Below, piece after piece: positions 6,794-6,933 of a stretch of DNA of 6,933 nt (within the stretch, counting starts at the first letter, position 1; every line of letters begins with the position of its first letter). The translations under genes were made by a program, and so were the position numbers. This DNA is from Marinagarivorans sp. UBA5868 (lineage in GTDB: Bacteria > Pseudomonadota > Gammaproteobacteria > Pseudomonadales > Cellvibrionaceae). Location: positions 1 to 6,933 of the forward strand of contig DJFQ01000254.1 in NCBI GenBank assembly GCA_002432095.1. Reading direction: 5' to 3'. Under the pieces are notes generated by a model. The model made no database searches. It was not told the DNA's origin and was given only the letters and a program-made list of their open reading frames with translations.

Positions 6794-6822
6794 ATTCTAA
6801 AGCGGTGTCGAGGCGTGGTAAA
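6794..6822 (-). promoter_or_regulatory. possible promoter for the glycosyltransferase
   Basis: On the minus strand, TTTACC (6822-6817) is followed after 17 bases by TAGAAT (6799-6794), giving 4 of 6 and 5 of 6 consensus matches. Transcription would begin near 6787, leaving a leader of about 210 bases that carries the inverted repeats. Prediction only; other weak promoter-like sites exist nearby. Confidence 0.35.
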
Positions 6823-6933
6823 TGGCGCCAGTTCTCATCCTTTTGTTTGATTTTTGCTGTTGTTAAAAATGCGACTTGGCGCGCTTTATTTCATGTTTCG
6901 TTTGGTTTGGCGACTGTTATCTGAACCACAGTC

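Larger units (their letters stand above)
6574..6933. other. Region with no convincing gene: leader and upstream of the glycosyltransferase
   Basis: About 360 bases in which I find no protein-like reading frame on either strand. Open frames here are low-complexity in character and lack ribosome binding sites. The part nearest the glycosyltransferase contains several inverted repeats and a candidate minus-strand promoter, listed separately. From about 6823 to the window end the DNA is more AT-rich, and nothing recognisable is seen; a further promoter, or the end of a neighbouring gene outside the window, is possible. Confidence 0.6.

Noticed and set aside
6475..6924. 149-codon plus-strand open frame across the glycosyltransferase start and its upstream region
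   Set aside because: No ribosome binding site, no recognisable protein pattern, and half of it is antisense to a better-supported gene.

Overview
The window looks like chromosomal DNA of a Gram-negative proteobacterium, most likely a gammaproteobacterium. This rests on a moderately GC-rich composition, an HrpB-type DEAH helicase, and a large periplasmic propeller sensor kinase of the kind common in polysaccharide-using marine or soil gammaproteobacteria. The taxonomic call is an inference. I see no rRNA, tRNA, CRISPR array, insertion sequence or phage gene.

Layout. (1) Positions 1-1077, minus strand: the first 359 residues of the ATP-dependent RNA helicase HrpB, cut by the window edge. (2) Positions 1081-1941, minus: a 286-residue cytoplasmic TolB-like (PD40) beta-propeller protein. 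It lies directly upstream of hrpB, with only 3 bases between its stop and the helicase start, so the two look like one translationally coupled operon. A good sigma70-type promoter (TTGACG, 17 bases, TACACT) precedes it. (3) Positions 1942-2148: a divergent promoter region. (4) Positions 2149-5415, plus: a 1088-residue membrane histidine kinase with a signal peptide, fourteen propeller motifs (two seven-bladed propellers), a Y_Y_Y domain, one membrane helix, HisKA and HATPase_c. It ends there, with no receiver or DNA-binding domain. (5) Positions 5451-5479: a rho-independent terminator for the kinase, overlapping the 3' end of the next, convergent gene. (6) Positions 5458-6573, minus: a 371-residue glycosyltransferase-like protein (CgeB/exostosin-like C-terminal region). 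(7) Positions 6574-6933: no convincing gene. This stretch holds a possible promoter and a roughly 200-base leader with several inverted repeats.

How the parts relate. The kinase probably senses an extracytoplasmic ligand, by family analogy a glycan fragment or similar, and passes the signal to a response regulator not in this window. The glycosyltransferase is convergent to it, so the two are not co-transcribed and any functional link is speculative. The propeller protein and HrpB share a transcript, but no functional link between them is known to me. Nothing here amounts to a clearly new system. The best leads are the receiver-less kinase, the structured leader of the glycosyltransferase, and the odd kinase start site, where ATGTGA overlaps a GTG start.
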